In this document: piece after piece, positions 18,832 to 30,248 of the stretch
How positions within the stretch are numbered: the stretch's first letter is position 1
Layout of the letters: every line of letters begins with the position of its first letter
Source of the DNA: Novosphingobium sp.
Lineage (GTDB): Bacteria; Pseudomonadota; Alphaproteobacteria; Sphingomonadales; Sphingomonadaceae
Assembly: GCF_027489515.1 (NCBI RefSeq)
Contig: NZ_JAIXZS010000018.1
Location: 1-64,000 of the forward strand
DNA length: 64,000 nucleotides
Direction of reading: 5' to 3'
Notes under the pieces: generated by a model
Database searches by the model: none
The model's input: only the letters and a program-made list of their open reading frames with translations
What the model was told of the DNA's origin: nothing
Translations under genes and position numbers: made by a program

Positions 18832-21268
18832 CGGCCAGGATCTCCGCGCGCACTTCGCTTGCGGTCAGCAGCGCATGGTCTAGCCCCGCCTGCGCCGCGC
18901 CGTTGTGCAGGGCTTCAAGCATCTGCCTCACCTGCGGCTGCTCGTGCGGGAACACCATCTCGCTGTGGCTGCCGTGGCTGGGGCTCATCGAATGGGCGTA
19001 GGTGCCGAGATAGAGCGTATCGCCCAGCTGCACGGCATTGCCGGCCAGCTCGGTTGCCCAGCCGGCCGGATCGTCCTTGCGCATGCTGACGGGCCGGCTG
19101 GTATAGTCCAGCGTGTGGGCCTCGCGCCCTTCGCCGCAGGCCCAGAGGAACAGGCGCTCGGCCGCGCGCGCAGGGCCTGCCTGCCACGCCGGGACCGCAT
19201 CGGCCTCCGGCAGCGCATAGGCTTTGTCGCCCGCTGCAGGCCGGACCAGCACCGGCTGGTCCTGCTCGGGCAGGCAGAACACGTCGTGCGGTTCGCCAAG
19301 GAAGGTGAAATCGCCCACGCAGCCGCTGCGGTGCAAGATCCCCAGCTCGTCCTGCACCGTGCAAACGCGCGGATCGGAGCCGGCAAGCGCCCAGTTGCCG
19401 TGAATATGGAGCCACTCCGCGAAGGGCAGCCCGCTTTCGGCGCGGATCGCTTCGAGCGAGAGCTGCACCAGCAGTTCGTAACGAGCCGAATCCGCGGCAT
19501 CCCCGCACGACAGCAGATGTTCGGCCCAGCGCGTTTCCGGCGCATAGCGCGTGTTGCGGGTCACGCGTTCGTGATGGATGTGGAGCTGGAGCTCATGCCC
19601 GGCTGCCACCAGCGCGCTGATCGCGGGGCGCGTGATCGCCAGTTCTTCGGGGCCAAGCGGCAGGAAGCCGAGGCTGTCACCCGCGGCAAAGCGCCCGCCA
19701 GCCTGCGGTGCATCAATCGGCTTCAGATGCGGGCGGTAGAACAAGGTTAGCCGCTGCGCGTGGGGCAAGCCCGCCGTCCCTTCGGCAAACCGGCTGACGA
19801 GCGCGGCATTCTCCGGCCCAACGCTACGCGGCTGGCTGCGCCAGGGTTCGAAGTGGTCACAGTGGAAAGTGGCGAGCCGCCGCGCGCCGCTGGCGCGAAA
19901 CACATCGGCGGCGCTGGGCGCGCGGTGCCGGCGGGCCTGCGCCAGCGCGGCGTTCAGCAGATGGACTTCGCCGGCAAGGCCGATGTCACGGCGCCAGAAT
20001 CCGTCGGCATAGCCGATTTCGTAGATCGCCCGGTAGGCGCGCGCGCGTGCCCTTCGCAAAGTGGGCTCACAGGCCGTAACGTTGAGCACGCGGCCACCGG
20101 CTGCGACGAGCCTGCCCTCGCCGTCGCGCGCAGTGCCGGCATGGAACACACGCACGCCATGCGCCTCGGCAGCGGCGATATGGGGGATCTCTCCGCCGCG
20201 CACGGGATCGGCGGGATAGCCCTTGGCTGCAACCACTACGGTCATCGCATAGCCATCGGCGAAACGCGGCGGCGCGACGTCCGCCAGCCTTCCGCGTGCG
20301 CAGGCACCGAGAATATCGACCAGATCGCTTTCAAGCCGTGCCATCAGGACCTGGCACTCGGGATCGCCGAAACGGCAATTGTATTCGATCAGCTTGGGCC
20401 CATCGGCGGTCAGCATCAGCCCGGCAAACAGCACACCGCTGTAGGGCATGCCCTCGTCCGCCATGGCCTTTACCGTCGGCGCGATGATCCGTTCCAGTGC
20501 GGCGGATTCCAGCGCGGGGGTGAGCACAGGCGTCGGGCTATAGGCACCCATGCCGCCGGTGTTGGGGCCGGTGTTGCCATCGCCGACGCGCTTGTGATCC
20601 TGCGCCGAGCCGAACGGCATCAGCGTGGTGCCGTCGGTGAGGACAAAGAGGCTGACTTCCTCGCCCTCGAGGAACTCCTCGATCACCACTTCCGCGCCGG
20701 CGCCGCCGAATCCGCCGCCGAACATGTCGTCGACCGTCGCCGCAGCTTCCTCGGCCGTCTGCGCGATGACGACGCCCTTGCCGGCGGCAAGCCCATCGGC
20801 CTTGATCACCACGGGGAGCGCGAACCCGGCGAGCGCCGCATGCGCTTCGGCTGCGCTTCTCGCACGTACATAGCCGGCGGTCGGAATGTTGGCGCGGGCG
20901 CACAGGTCCTTGGTGAAGCCCTTGGACCCTTCGAGCTGCGCTGCGGCTTTGCTGGGCCCGAACACCGCGATGCCATCGGCGCGCAGTGAATCCGCGAGGC
21001 CATCGACCAGCGGCGCCTCCGGGCCGATCACCACCAGATCGACAGCCTGCGCCGCGCAGAACGCAGCGACGGCGGCATGATCGGCAAGGTTCAGTGCGAC
21101 GCAGGCGCCGTGAGCTGCGTCGGTGCGGCGCGCGTTCAGTTCGTCCAGCACTGCGGCAATCCCCGGGTTCCCCGGCGAAGCCCACAGGGTGGTGCAACGC
21201 GGCGATTGCGCAAGCTTCCATGCCAGCGCATGTTCGCGCCCGCCCGAGCCGATGAGCAGGATGTTCAT
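18824..21268 (-). CDS. purD: Phosphoribosylamine-glycine ligase (PurD) with an additional C-terminal domain of about 385 aa
   Basis: PurD through RRDIG near residue 430 ([46 protein letters not shown]); in-frame continuation contains [10 protein letters not shown] and [10 protein letters not shown] segments. Confidence 0.88.
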   Translation of the reverse strand: MNILLIGSGGREHALAWKLAQSPRCTTLWASPGNPGIAAVLDELNARRTDAAHGACVALNLADHAAVAAFCAAQAVDLVVIGPEAPLVDGLADSLRADGIAVFGPSKAAAQLEGSKGFTKDLCARANIPTAGYVRARSAAEAHAALAGFALPVVIKADGLAAGKGVVIAQTAEEAAATVDDMFGGGFGGAGAEVVIEEFLEGEEVSLFVLTDGTTLMPFGSAQDHKRVGDGNTGPNTGGMGAYSPTPVLTPALESAALERIIAPTVKAMADEGMPYSGVLFAGLMLTADGPKLIEYNCRFGDPECQVLMARLESDLVDILGACARGRLADVAPPRFADGYAMTVVVAAKGYPADPVRGGEIPHIAAAEAHGVRVFHAGTARDGEGRLVAAGGRVLNVTACEPTLRRARARAYRAIYEIGYADGFWRRDIGLAGEVHLLNAALAQARRHRAPSAADVFRASGARRLATFHCDHFEPWRSQPRSVGPENAALVSRFAEGTAGLPHAQRLTLFYRPHLKPIDAPQAGGRFAAGDSLGFLPLGPEELAITRPAISALVAAGHELQLHIHHERVTRNTRYAPETRWAEHLLSCGDAADSARYELLVQLSLEAIRAESGLPFAEWLHIHGNWALAGSDPRVCTVQDELGILHRSGCVGDFTFLGEPHDVFCLPEQDQPVLVRPAAGDKAYALPEADAVPAWQAGPARAAERLFLWACGEGREAHTLDYTSRPVSMRKDDPAGWATELAGNAVQLGDTLYLGTYAHSMSPSHGSHSEMVFPHEQPQVRQMLEALHNGAAQAGLDHALLTASEVRAEILAGG

Positions 21269-22733
21269 GCCAGAGATGCTGCCTTACCGTGAAGAAGATG
21301 CCGGGCTGTTAGCCGCACAGACTGCGGGCGACAACGCCCCCGCGCTTTCGATCAGCGAGATTTCGCAGCTTCTCAAGCGCACTGTGGAAGACCGCTTCGG
21401 CTTCGTGCGCGTGCGCGGCGAGCTTTCCGGGGTGAAGCGCGCGGCATCGGGGCACCTTTACCTCAGCCTCAAGGACGAGAATGCGCGGCTCGACGGTGTG
21501 ATGTGGCGCGGCGGGGTGCAGCGGCTGGGCTTCGTGCCGGAAGACGGCATCGAAGTGATCGCGACCGGGAAGTTGACGACCTATCCGGGCCGGTCAAACT
21601 ACCAGATCGTGATCGAGCGGATGGAGATCGCCGGCGAAGGCGCGCTGCTTGCCTTGCTTGCGAAGACCAAGGCCCGACTCGAAGCAGAAGGGCTGTTCGC
21701 GCGCGAACGCAAGCGGCCCCTGCCCTATCTGCCGCGCGTGATCGGCGTCGTGACGTCGCCCACCGGCGCGGTGATCCGCGATATCCTGCACCGGCTGCGC
21801 GACCGCTTCCCCACCCACGTCGTGGTCTGGCCGGTGCTGGTGCAGGGACAGGGCGCAGCGGCGCAGATCGCCGCTGCGGTGCGCGGCTTTTCCGCGCTTG
21901 AACCGGGCGGCCCGGTTCCGCGCCCGGATCTGGTGATCGTCGCGCGCGGTGGCGGCTCGATCGAGGACCTGTGGTGCTTCAATGACGAGGAGGTCGTGCG
22001 CGCCATCGCGGCGAGCACGATCCCGACAATCAGCGCAGTGGGGCACGAAACCGACACCACGTTGGCCGATTTCGCGGCCGACGTGCGCGCGCCTACCCCG
22101 ACCGCGGCGGCCGAGATCGCCGTGCCCGTACGCGGCGAGCTGATCGCGGGGCTGGCCGACTTGCACGCGCGCAACAGCCGGGCGGTGGTGCGGCTCGTGG
22201 CGCTTTCGCGCGAACGGCTGGAGCAGCGCGCGCGGCGCTTGCCTGCACCGCAGGCTCTGCTCGAAGGCCAGGCGCAGCGGCTTGACGATCTGGGCGAGCG
22301 GTTGCGCCGCGCGCTGGTCCACCGCACGGGCCTTGCTGCGACCTTGCTCGCGCAGCGCTCCGCAGGGCTGCGACCTGCGGTGCTCGAGGCGCGGCTGCGG
22401 CAGGGGCGCGAGCGGCTTGCCGCGCAGCGGCTGCGGCCCGCGCTGGTGCTGCAGCAGATCGAAGCCGCACGGACCGGGCTCGCCGCGCTGGAGCGGGTGC
22501 GGCGTTCGCTCGATCCCAAGGCGCCGCTCTCGCGCGGCTACGTGCTGGTTACCGATGCCGGCGGGCAGTTGGTCCGTTCGCGCCCGGTGGCCGAGGCGGC
22601 GGGACTGCTCCATCTGGAGTTCGGCGACGGCGTGCTCGATGTGGTGCCCACCAGCGCGCCGCCTGCCCCCTCACGGCCCGCACCGAGGCCCCGTGGGACT
22701 GCGCCGGGCGATGCGCAGCCCAAGTTGCTCTAG
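21267..22733 (+). CDS. xseA: Exodeoxyribonuclease VII large subunit
   Basis: [56 protein letters not shown]; start may be 21276. Confidence 0.95.
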   Translation: MPEMLPYREEDAGLLAAQTAGDNAPALSISEISQLLKRTVEDRFGFVRVRGELSGVKRAASGHLYLSLKDENARLDGVMWRGGVQRLGFVPEDGIEVIATGKLTTYPGRSNYQIVIERMEIAGEGALLALLAKTKARLEAEGLFARERKRPLPYLPRVIGVVTSPTGAVIRDILHRLRDRFPTHVVVWPVLVQGQGAAAQIAAAVRGFSALEPGGPVPRPDLVIVARGGGSIEDLWCFNDEEVVRAIAASTIPTISAVGHETDTTLADFAADVRAPTPTAAAEIAVPVRGELIAGLADLHARNSRAVVRLVALSRERLEQRARRLPAPQALLEGQAQRLDDLGERLRRALVHRTGLAATLLAQRSAGLRPAVLEARLRQGRERLAAQRLRPALVLQQIEAARTGLAALERVRRSLDPKAPLSRGYVLVTDAGGQLVRSRPVAEAAGLLHLEFGDGVLDVVPTSAPPAPSRPAPRPRGTAPGDAQPKLL

Positions 22734-22774
22734 GCGAAATTGCTTTGCGCGCGATGACGCACTAGATTGGCATC

Positions 22775-22978
22775 ATGTTGATGAACTCCGCCAACCGCCT
22801 TGCGCGCCTGCACTACCTGCCCAGCCACTTCCGCCAGATCAGCGCTGGCGACCATGTCATCTGCGCGGTAAGCGGCGCCCGCATCGGGCTCGACATGTTG
22901 CGCTACTGGAGCGTGGACCGTCAGGAGGCCTACGCCAGCGCCGAAATCGCGACACGCCGCCTGCTCGGCCAAGATTGA
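22775..22978 (+). CDS. DUF2093 family small protein
   Basis: ARLHYLPSHFRQISAGDHVICAVSGARIGLDMLRYWSVDRQEAYASAEIATRR; next to xseA. Confidence 0.82.
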   Translation: MLMNSANRLARLHYLPSHFRQISAGDHVICAVSGARIGLDMLRYWSVDRQEAYASAEIATRRLLGQD

Positions 22979-22988
22979 TCAGGCAGGG

Positions 22989-23936
22989 ATGATCCGGCGG
23001 GACATGTCTCCCCTCGGCGCTGCCTTGCGCGGGGCCGCTTCGGCTGTTTCCGTGCTCTTCGCCTGCGGCGCGAGCCAGGGGCCGGCGCAACCGCCCGCCC
23101 CAACGGTTCAGCCCGCAGCGCCGGCTTCTTCTCCTGCCCCCTCCCCGGCCATGGAGCCGACCACGGCGAGCGTTGGCGGCGTGCAGTATCGCGGCCGTCT
23201 GACCCAGGGCGGCTGGATCCGGGGCAAAGTTCCGGCCGGTACACGCAGTGTCACGCTGGGCGGAACCCCGCTTTCGCTTGCGCCAGACGGCTCCTTCTTC
23301 GCCGCGTTCGATCGTGATGCACCGGCAAGTCTGTCGCTCGCGGTGACGGCGGCTGACGGTTTTTCGCTGTCTACCGCGCTCGCAGTCGCGCCGCGCAGCT
23401 GGCGCATCGAATCGGTCAACGTCGCCAAGCGGCCCGGCAAGCTGCCCGATGCCGAGTTCAAGGCCCGGCGCGCCGCCGAGCTTGCCCGAATCGGCGCGGC
23501 GCGCGCCCGCAGCAGCGGCGCCACGGGCTGGCTGCAGACGATGGCATGGCCGGCGGCGGGCCGCATTTCAGGCGAATTCGGCGCGCAGCGGATCTATCGC
23601 GGCGAACCCGGAGCCTATCACGCCGGGATCGATCTGGCGGCACCGCAGGGTGCGGAGATCCGCGCGCCCGCCGATGGCGTGGTGACGCTGGCCGCGCGCG
23701 ATGCACCTTTCACGCTCGAGGGCCATCTGCTGATCCTTGATCACGGCATGGGCCTTACCTCGGCGTTCCTGCACTGCTCGGATCTGGTGGTGCAAGAGGG
23801 TGACACCGTCGTGCAGGGACAGCTGATCGCCCATGTCGGGATGACCGGCCGCGCGACTGGACCGCATTTGCACTGGGCCCTCACCTGGCAGGGGCGGCGC
23901 CTGGATCCGAGGCTGTTTGCCGCCCCGGCGCGCTGA
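22989..23936 (+). CDS. M23 family metallopeptidase (LytM-type)
   Basis: YHAGIDLAAPQGAEIRAPADGVV, LLILDHGMGLTSAFLHCSDL, GMTGRATGPHLHWALTW. Confidence 0.92.
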   Translation: MIRRDMSPLGAALRGAASAVSVLFACGASQGPAQPPAPTVQPAAPASSPAPSPAMEPTTASVGGVQYRGRLTQGGWIRGKVPAGTRSVTLGGTPLSLAPDGSFFAAFDRDAPASLSLAVTAADGFSLSTALAVAPRSWRIESVNVAKRPGKLPDAEFKARRAAELARIGAARARSSGATGWLQTMAWPAAGRISGEFGAQRIYRGEPGAYHAGIDLAAPQGAEIRAPADGVVTLAARDAPFTLEGHLLILDHGMGLTSAFLHCSDLVVQEGDTVVQGQLIAHVGMTGRATGPHLHWALTWQGRRLDPRLFAAPAR

Positions 23937-24293
23937 AATTTGGCCTCTGCGCACGTTTCTTGCCCGAATATTCAAAGCGCGAGGCAAAAAGTTATTCCCA
24001 ATCCGATGCGGATGTAATTTATGAGCGCCAACGGCATGGTTGGGAGTGTCCTGCTCCGTTGCGCCGTGTGGATCGTGTGTTGCATGCCCGCCACACAACC
24101 GTGACGTTTTGCGTACAATGCGCAGAACATCCTTCCAAGAACCGGGCTAAATCTACCAGTAAGCCCCATCGTTCCTCAAAGATCGAATGTCATCTGGCAT
24201 GCCCGGCGCAGACCGGGCGAGAGGCAGTTCGGATCGAGGAACTTCTTCCGGTGGCCTTGGGGATCGAGGCTGCCCATTGAAGGGACTGGACAC

Positions 24294-27200
24294 GTGAAGA
24301 CCAACAACAACGCCGCCCTGAAGGCGGGTGCCGCGCCTTTCGCCCTCGCACTCGCACTCGTTTCTGCCCCCGCCTTCGCGCAGGAAGCCGCTCCGCAGGC
24401 CGCCTCGGGTACCGATGCTGTCGAGCCGACCGCGATCGTCGTGACCGGCAGCCTTATCCGTAACCCCAACCTCGTGCAGGCCACGCCGGTCAACGTGACC
24501 ACGGCCGAGCAGATCTCCCTGAAGCAGTCGAACACTGCTGAAGAAGTTCTCCGCGAAATCCCGGGTATCGTCGCCAACATCGGTTCGGCGGTGAACAACG
24601 GCAACGGCGGTTCCTCGTACGTCGACCTTCGCGGTCTCGGTTCGAACCGCAACATCGTGCTTCTCGATGGCCAGCGCATCGTCCCGGCCGACCTTCAGGG
24701 CCGCGTCGACCTCAACAACGTTCCCCTCGCCCTGATCAGCCGCGTTGACGCGCTGACCGGTGCGGCGGTGACCACCTACGGTGCGGACGCCATCACCGGC
24801 GTTGTCAACTTCATCACCAAGAAGGACTTCGCGGGCGTCGACATCGCCGCCTCGAACCAGATCACCGAGCAGGGCGACGGCAACTACTTCCGCGCCGACA
24901 TCACCACCGGCGTCAACTTCGACGACGGCCGCGGCAACGCAGTGCTGAGCCTGGGCTACCAGAACTCGAACCCGGTCTATCAGGGCGCGCGCGACTTCTC
25001 GAACTTCCAGATCGACAGCTTCTCGGGCACCGCTGGCGGTTCGGGCACGACCTTCCCGTCGCGCTTCACCGGCACCCGTCCGCTTGCCAACGGCGCGATC
25101 AACACCACGCCTGCTTTCCAGCAGACCGGCGTCACCGCTGATGGTACGCCGATCCTGGCTCCGATCGAAGGCGGCGCCGGCAACGGCGGTACGCGCCAGA
25201 TCAACGACGCCGGCGCGGCGGTGGGCACCTACCGCTTCTTCAACTTCAACCCGTACAACATCTTCCAGACCCCGTTCCGCCGCTACAACATCTTCGCTCA
25301 GGCGAACTACCAGGTGTCGGATGCGGTTGAGCTCTACACCCGCGGCATGTTCGTGAAGAACACCGTGCGGACGATCATCGCGCCGTCGGGTTCGTTCAAC
25401 CAGGGCGTCACGATCAACCTCAACAATCCGTTCCTGCCCACCACGCTGCGCAACCAGTTCTGCGCGTTCAACGTGGCGGACGTGGTCAACGGCGTTGATG
25501 CCGCTGGCAAGGAAGTCTCGGGTCAGGCCACGTACAAGCCGCGCTTCACGCAGGCCGAGTGCGATGCCGCCGCGACGGCTTCTGGCCGCACCGACCCGAA
25601 CTACCGCGAAGTGACGGTCAACCTTGGCCGCCGTGCGATCGAAGTTGGCCCGCGTATCAGCGAATACACCTCGACCGTGTTCGACTACCGCGTCGGTGCC
25701 CGCGGCGCCCTGACCTCGACGGTCGATTGGGACGTCAGCGGCGCCTATGGCGAATCGGACAAGATCCAGGCGATCAAGAACTACACGCTGCAGTCGCGCT
25801 TCCGTCAGGGCCTGCTCGTCGATGGCACCGCGGCCAACCCGGTCTGCCAGAATGCCGCGAACGGCTGCGTGCCGGTCAACGTGTTCAGCACCTCGGGCTT
25901 CAGCAAGGCCGCTGCAGACTTCCTGAGCGAGGACAGCACCACCACCGTCCGCACCAGCCTGCTTCAGCTGCGCGGCGTGCTGTCGGGTGACTTCGGCTAC
26001 ACGCTGCCGACCGCTGCCGAGCCGATCGGCTTCGCGGTTGGTTCGGAGTATCGCCGCTACACCGCCCAGCAGGCTTCGGACACGCTGTCCAAGACCCCGG
26101 GCGAGCTCGGCGGTGCCGGTGGCGCCGCGCCTGACATCGACGGCGGCTACAGCGTCTGGGAAGGCTACGGCGAACTTATCGCTCCGCTGATCGCCGACAA
26201 GCCCTTCTTCAAGAGCCTGACGGTCGAAGGCGGTGTCCGCTACTCGAAGTACAAGATCCGTGGCGGCGACACCAACGAGACCTGGACCTACAAGTTCGGC
26301 GGCAGCTGGGAGCCGGTCGACAGCCTCAAGCTGCGCGGCAACTACTCGCGCGCCGTGCGTGCGCCGAACATCTTCGAGCTGTTCAACCCGCTCACCGTGG
26401 GCCTGACCAACCTTGGTACCGACCCCTGCGCCGGTTCGGCGCCGACGACCAACGCCAACCTGCGTGCAATCTGCCTTGCGCAGGGTGCGCCGGCCGGCAG
26501 CATCGGCTCGATCGACAACCCGACGGCGGCACAGGCCAACATCTCTCAGGGTGGTAACCTGCTGCTCAAGCCGGAAAAGGCGACGACCTACACCATCGGT
26601 GCGGTCTACCAGCCGACCTATGTTCCGGGCCTTGCGATCTCGGTCGACTACTACAACATCAAGGTCACCGACGTTATCGGCGCGCCGCTGCCGGGCGATC
26701 TTATCAGCGCCTGCTTCGGCAACGTGACCGCCGCCAGCGCCGCTGATCCGGCTTGTACCTCGATCCGCCGCAACCCGGCGACCGGTGGTCTCGACGGCGA
26801 CCCGGCCGACACCCCCGGCCTGTTTGCCCCGCTCAACAACCTGGGCAAGCTGGCCACCGACGGCCTCGACGTGCTCGTGAGCTACAACCGCAAGATCGGC
26901 GCAGTGAAGTGGACGGCCAACGTGTCCGGCAACTTCACCTTCCACTCGAAGTATCAGGCCACCGCGACCTCGGTGGACCGCGAGTGCGTCGGCTACTACT
27001 CGGTGAACTGCTCGTTCACCGGCTCGCTGCAGGCTCGCCGCCAGTTCTCGGTGCGCAACACCTTCAGCTTCAAGGGCGGCTTCGACGTCTCGCTGCTGTG
27101 GCGCCACATCTCGGGCTTCAAGCAGGAGCCGCTCGATGCCAAGTCGCGCGCTGCGTTCACCGGGACCATTCCGCCCGACAGCGGTGTGCTCAGCGGCAAG

Positions 27201-27428
27201 TATGTTCGTTTCGACCGGATCCCGGCCTACAACATCTTCGACCTGACGACGCGGTTCAACGTCGAGCGCGTGACCTTCACCGTCACCGTGCAGAACCTGT
27301 TCGACAAGGCTGCACCGGTTGTCGGCAACACGATCGGTTCGACCAGCTTCAACAGCGGCAACACCTATCCGGCGACCTACGACGCGCTGGGCCGTCGTTT
27401 CGCGGTTGGTGCGCAGGTCAAGTTCTGA
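24294..27428 (+). CDS. TonB-dependent receptor
   Basis: GTG start; signal peptide; plug domain SNTAEEVLREIPGIVANIGS, GLGSNRNIVLLDGQRIVP, YGADAITGVVNFITKKDF; C-terminal aromatic-type ending AVGAQVKF. Confidence 0.95.
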   Translation: MKTNNNAALKAGAAPFALALALVSAPAFAQEAAPQAASGTDAVEPTAIVVTGSLIRNPNLVQATPVNVTTAEQISLKQSNTAEEVLREIPGIVANIGSAVNNGNGGSSYVDLRGLGSNRNIVLLDGQRIVPADLQGRVDLNNVPLALISRVDALTGAAVTTYGADAITGVVNFITKKDFAGVDIAASNQITEQGDGNYFRADITTGVNFDDGRGNAVLSLGYQNSNPVYQGARDFSNFQIDSFSGTAGGSGTTFPSRFTGTRPLANGAINTTPAFQQTGVTADGTPILAPIEGGAGNGGTRQINDAGAAVGTYRFFNFNPYNIFQTPFRRYNIFAQANYQVSDAVELYTRGMFVKNTVRTIIAPSGSFNQGVTINLNNPFLPTTLRNQFCAFNVADVVNGVDAAGKEVSGQATYKPRFTQAECDAAATASGRTDPNYREVTVNLGRRAIEVGPRISEYTSTVFDYRVGARGALTSTVDWDVSGAYGESDKIQAIKNYTLQSRFRQGLLVDGTAANPVCQNAANGCVPVNVFSTSGFSKAAADFLSEDSTTTVRTSLLQLRGVLSGDFGYTLPTAAEPIGFAVGSEYRRYTAQQASDTLSKTPGELGGAGGAAPDIDGGYSVWEGYGELIAPLIADKPFFKSLTVEGGVRYSKYKIRGGDTNETWTYKFGGSWEPVDSLKLRGNYSRAVRAPNIFELFNPLTVGLTNLGTDPCAGSAPTTNANLRAICLAQGAPAGSIGSIDNPTAAQANISQGGNLLLKPEKATTYTIGAVYQPTYVPGLAISVDYYNIKVTDVIGAPLPGDLISACFGNVTAASAADPACTSIRRNPATGGLDGDPADTPGLFAPLNNLGKLATDGLDVLVSYNRKIGAVKWTANVSGNFTFHSKYQATATSVDRECVGYYSVNCSFTGSLQARRQFSVRNTFSFKGGFDVSLLWRHISGFKQEPLDAKSRAAFTGTIPPDSGVLSGKYVRFDRIPAYNIFDLTTRFNVERVTFTVTVQNLFDKAAPVVGNTIGSTSFNSGNTYPATYDALGRRFAVGAQVKF

Positions 27429-27454
27429 TCCCACCGGATCAAGACGCCAAATGG

Positions 27455-27484
27455 GGGGCGGGCAGCAATGCCCGCCCCTTTTTT
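27455..27484 (+). terminator. Rho-independent terminator after the TonB-dependent receptor
   Basis: GGGGCGGGC-AGCAAT-GCCCGCCCC followed by TTTTTT. Confidence 0.9.
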
Positions 27485-27543
27485 GTGCGCGCGATGAGGT
27501 GGCCCTGCGTGCGCGGGAGTTGACCTCACTCGCAGCCCGGTCG

Positions 27544-29127
27544 ATGGCTCGCGGGATGACGGAGGACCTCGAAACTGCCGCGCGAGCGGCCGCTGCGGCG
27601 CTGCAGGCGGGTGGCGGCAACCCGGCCGATCTGACCACGCTGGGGTGGTATCACGCGAGCAGAGGCGACACGGCAGCCGCCGGCTCGTTCTTCGAGCGCG
27701 CGCTGCAGGCCGATCCGCGCGCGGTCGAGGCGATGATCGGCCTTTCTGGGCTCCACCGCGCGGCGGGCCGCCTGCGTGATGCGGCGCTGCATTGCGATGC
27801 CGCACTTGCCGCCTCGCCCGCCTATGCCGAGGCCTGGCTCGAACGGGCCTATGTCATGGCCGCCGGCGGCGTGATGGACGAGGCGCGGCGGTGCTATCTG
27901 GAAGTCCTCACCCACGCGCAGGGCGCGCCAACGCTGCTGGCGGCGGCGCACGCCGGTCTTACCGCGATTGCGGCGCGCGATGGCGAGGCGGACGAGGGGC
28001 GCCGACATGCCCGGGCGGCGCTGGCCGCCGATCCTGCCCACGCCGGTGCCATCGCTGCGCTGGCTACCATCGAACTCGAAGCGGGCGAGGCGCAGGTGGC
28101 GCGCGATCTCGTTGAGCCGGTGCTCACGCGGATGCCCACGCCCGCGCCGGAGCGGTTGGAACTGCTCCACGTGCTGGGCGATGCGTGCAATCGGCTGCGT
28201 GATCCCGCCGCTGCCTTCACCGCCTATGCCCGCGCCAAGCAGGACTTCGCGGCGATCCATGCCGGGACCTTCGCCGGAAGACCCCCGCACCGCGAGTTCA
28301 TCGCCGGCATAGCGGCGGGACTTGGTGGGATGGATGTGTCCGGCTGGCCCGGCCCGGCCGGGACCGCTGGACCGCCGCATGTCTTCGTGCTGGGCTATCC
28401 GCGCAGCGGCAACACGCTACTGGAGAATGTGCTCGCCTCCTTGCCCGGAACGGCAGCGATCGAGGAAATGCCCACGCTGCGCGAGGCCGACATGGCCTTT
28501 CTGGCCGAGCCCGATGGTCTCGCCCGCTTTGCCGGGCTGGATGAGGCCGCACTCGCGCCCTACCGTAGCGCCTACTGGCAGCGCGCCGGCCAGGCGCTCG
28601 GGCGGGATCCGGCCGGTCTGGCGCTGGTCGACATGGACCCGCTCAAATCGATCCGCCTGCCGCTGATCGCGCGGCTGTTTCCCGCGGCCAAAGTGCTGCT
28701 GGTGCGCCGCGATCCTCGGGATGTGGTGTGGAGCTGCTTTCGCACCAGCTTTGCGCTCAGCAATGCAGCGATGGATTTCACCACACTGGAAGGCGCGGCG
28801 CGCCATTATGACGCGGTGATGCGGCTGACCGAGCTGGCGCTGGCGCGCTTGCCGATGGCAGTGCTGGAGGTGCCCTATCACCGCATGGTGCAGGATTTTG
28901 ACGCCATGACGCATGAGATCTGCGAGTTCGTCGGGCTCGCGTGGACCGAGGATCTCCGGCGCTTCGACCGCACGGCCCGCGCGCGCGGGGTTTCAACCGC
29001 CAGCGCGCGGCAGGTCCGGCGCGGGCTATTCGATGGCACGCGGCAGTGGGAGCCATACGCCGAGTATCTCGCACCGGTCATGCCCATTCTCCAGCCGTGG
29101 ATCGAAAAGCTGGGCTACGCGTCCTGA
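27544..29127 (+). CDS. TPR-repeat sulfotransferase family protein
   Basis: N-terminal TPR-like repeats; C-terminal PHVFVLGYPRSGNTLLENVLASLPG (PAPS-binding 5' loop) and KVLLVRRDPRDVVWSCFRTSF. Start approximate. Confidence 0.88.
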   Translation: MARGMTEDLETAARAAAAALQAGGGNPADLTTLGWYHASRGDTAAAGSFFERALQADPRAVEAMIGLSGLHRAAGRLRDAALHCDAALAASPAYAEAWLERAYVMAAGGVMDEARRCYLEVLTHAQGAPTLLAAAHAGLTAIAARDGEADEGRRHARAALAADPAHAGAIAALATIELEAGEAQVARDLVEPVLTRMPTPAPERLELLHVLGDACNRLRDPAAAFTAYARAKQDFAAIHAGTFAGRPPHREFIAGIAAGLGGMDVSGWPGPAGTAGPPHVFVLGYPRSGNTLLENVLASLPGTAAIEEMPTLREADMAFLAEPDGLARFAGLDEAALAPYRSAYWQRAGQALGRDPAGLALVDMDPLKSIRLPLIARLFPAAKVLLVRRDPRDVVWSCFRTSFALSNAAMDFTTLEGAARHYDAVMRLTELALARLPMAVLEVPYHRMVQDFDAMTHEICEFVGLAWTEDLRRFDRTARARGVSTASARQVRRGLFDGTRQWEPYAEYLAPVMPILQPWIEKLGYAS

Positions 29128-29137
29128 AGCAGTGGCC

Positions 29138-30169
29138 CTAGAGAAGCGGGTTCGGTGCATCCATTGCGATGCCGGCTTGGTGCGCAACCTGGTGCGCCCA
29201 GGTGACCACCATGTCGATCTCGTCCGCATGGGCCGCGCGCGCGGTGGCATATTCGTCGCGGCGCTGATCGGGCGTGAAGGCCGCTCCCGATTTGGAATGG
29301 CGGGTGAATGCAGGCCCCGCCGCGATCCGCGCGATCGCGGCTGGTTCGAGCGCGAGGCCATAATGCGCGGCGGCTGCCGTGATTACGCGCACCGGTTCGC
29401 CTGTGAGCTGCTCGGACGTCAAGGTGCGCAGCCGGGCCTGACCGATCCGCCCCGCTAGCGCGGCAAACAGTCGGTGCTGCGCCAGCCAGCCGGTCGCGGC
29501 AACCTGCAGGTCGGTCTGGCGGAACACATCCTCCGGCGTCATCCCTAGCGGTGCCACTAGCCCGGCCTTGAGATAGCCCTCCAGCAGCTCACGCACCCAC
29601 AGGCGGCAGGGCAGGCCCTTGCGCACGACCGAGACGAGGAACGTTTCGAGCGGCGCATGAAGGAACAGGGCGCGCGCCTCAGGCGCCAGCGCCAGCAGCA
29701 GTTCGGCAAAGGGGTTGAGCAGGTTGGATGGCTTGACCACGACGCCTTCGCCGGGCGCGAAAGGCCGAGCCAGCAGGCGCAGGGCAAGGTCTGCTGCGCG
29801 TGCGACAGCGGCTGGCGCGGCGCCACGGGTCCGCATGCCCACAACGTCGTTGAGGATCACCGGCTCTGAAAGGCCCATGGCGACACCGGGCTCGGCCAGC
29901 GCGCGCGTAAGCAGGGTGGAGCCGCAGAACGCCGAGTGGAACAGCAGGCCGATCGGCGCCCTTTCGAACTGTGCGAGGAGCTGCGTGGCGGGCACATCGA
30001 CTTGCGGCGGCGGGTTGCCGAAATGGGCGGCAAAGCCGTCGTCCGTGAGAAAGGGCATCGCGTCATGCGCCGCGCGGGGCACCCGTGCGAAGCGGACTGC
30101 GTCAGTCCCTTCGACCAACCGGTGCGCGAGCCACTCGGCATCGGCGGGATTGAACGGAAGCGAAGCCAT
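29138..30169 (-). CDS. Sulfotransferase-like P-loop protein
   Basis: IGLLFHSAFCGSTLLTRALAEPGVAMGLSEPVILNDV; start chosen at MASLPFNPADAEW. Confidence 0.65.
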   Translation of the reverse strand: MASLPFNPADAEWLAHRLVEGTDAVRFARVPRAAHDAMPFLTDDGFAAHFGNPPPQVDVPATQLLAQFERAPIGLLFHSAFCGSTLLTRALAEPGVAMGLSEPVILNDVVGMRTRGAAPAAVARAADLALRLLARPFAPGEGVVVKPSNLLNPFAELLLALAPEARALFLHAPLETFLVSVVRKGLPCRLWVRELLEGYLKAGLVAPLGMTPEDVFRQTDLQVAATGWLAQHRLFAALAGRIGQARLRTLTSEQLTGEPVRVITAAAAHYGLALEPAAIARIAAGPAFTRHSKSGAAFTPDQRRDEYATARAAHADEIDMVVTWAHQVAHQAGIAMDAPNPLL

Positions 30170-30248
30170 GGCGGCAGCTTTACGGCGCCCGGCGCGCCGC
30201 TGCAACGCCGCTTGCCTGACGAGCGCGGCGCTGTAGACACTTTCAGCG

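Noticed and set aside
19760-20989. 409-aa plus-strand ORF opposite purD
   Set aside because: Antisense shadow of PurD; no coherent domain.
24153-27638. 1161-aa minus-strand ORF opposite the TonB receptor
   Set aside because: Shadow ORF from strong codon bias of the receptor gene; protein is a repetitive Arg/Val/Asp/Ala string without domain signatures.
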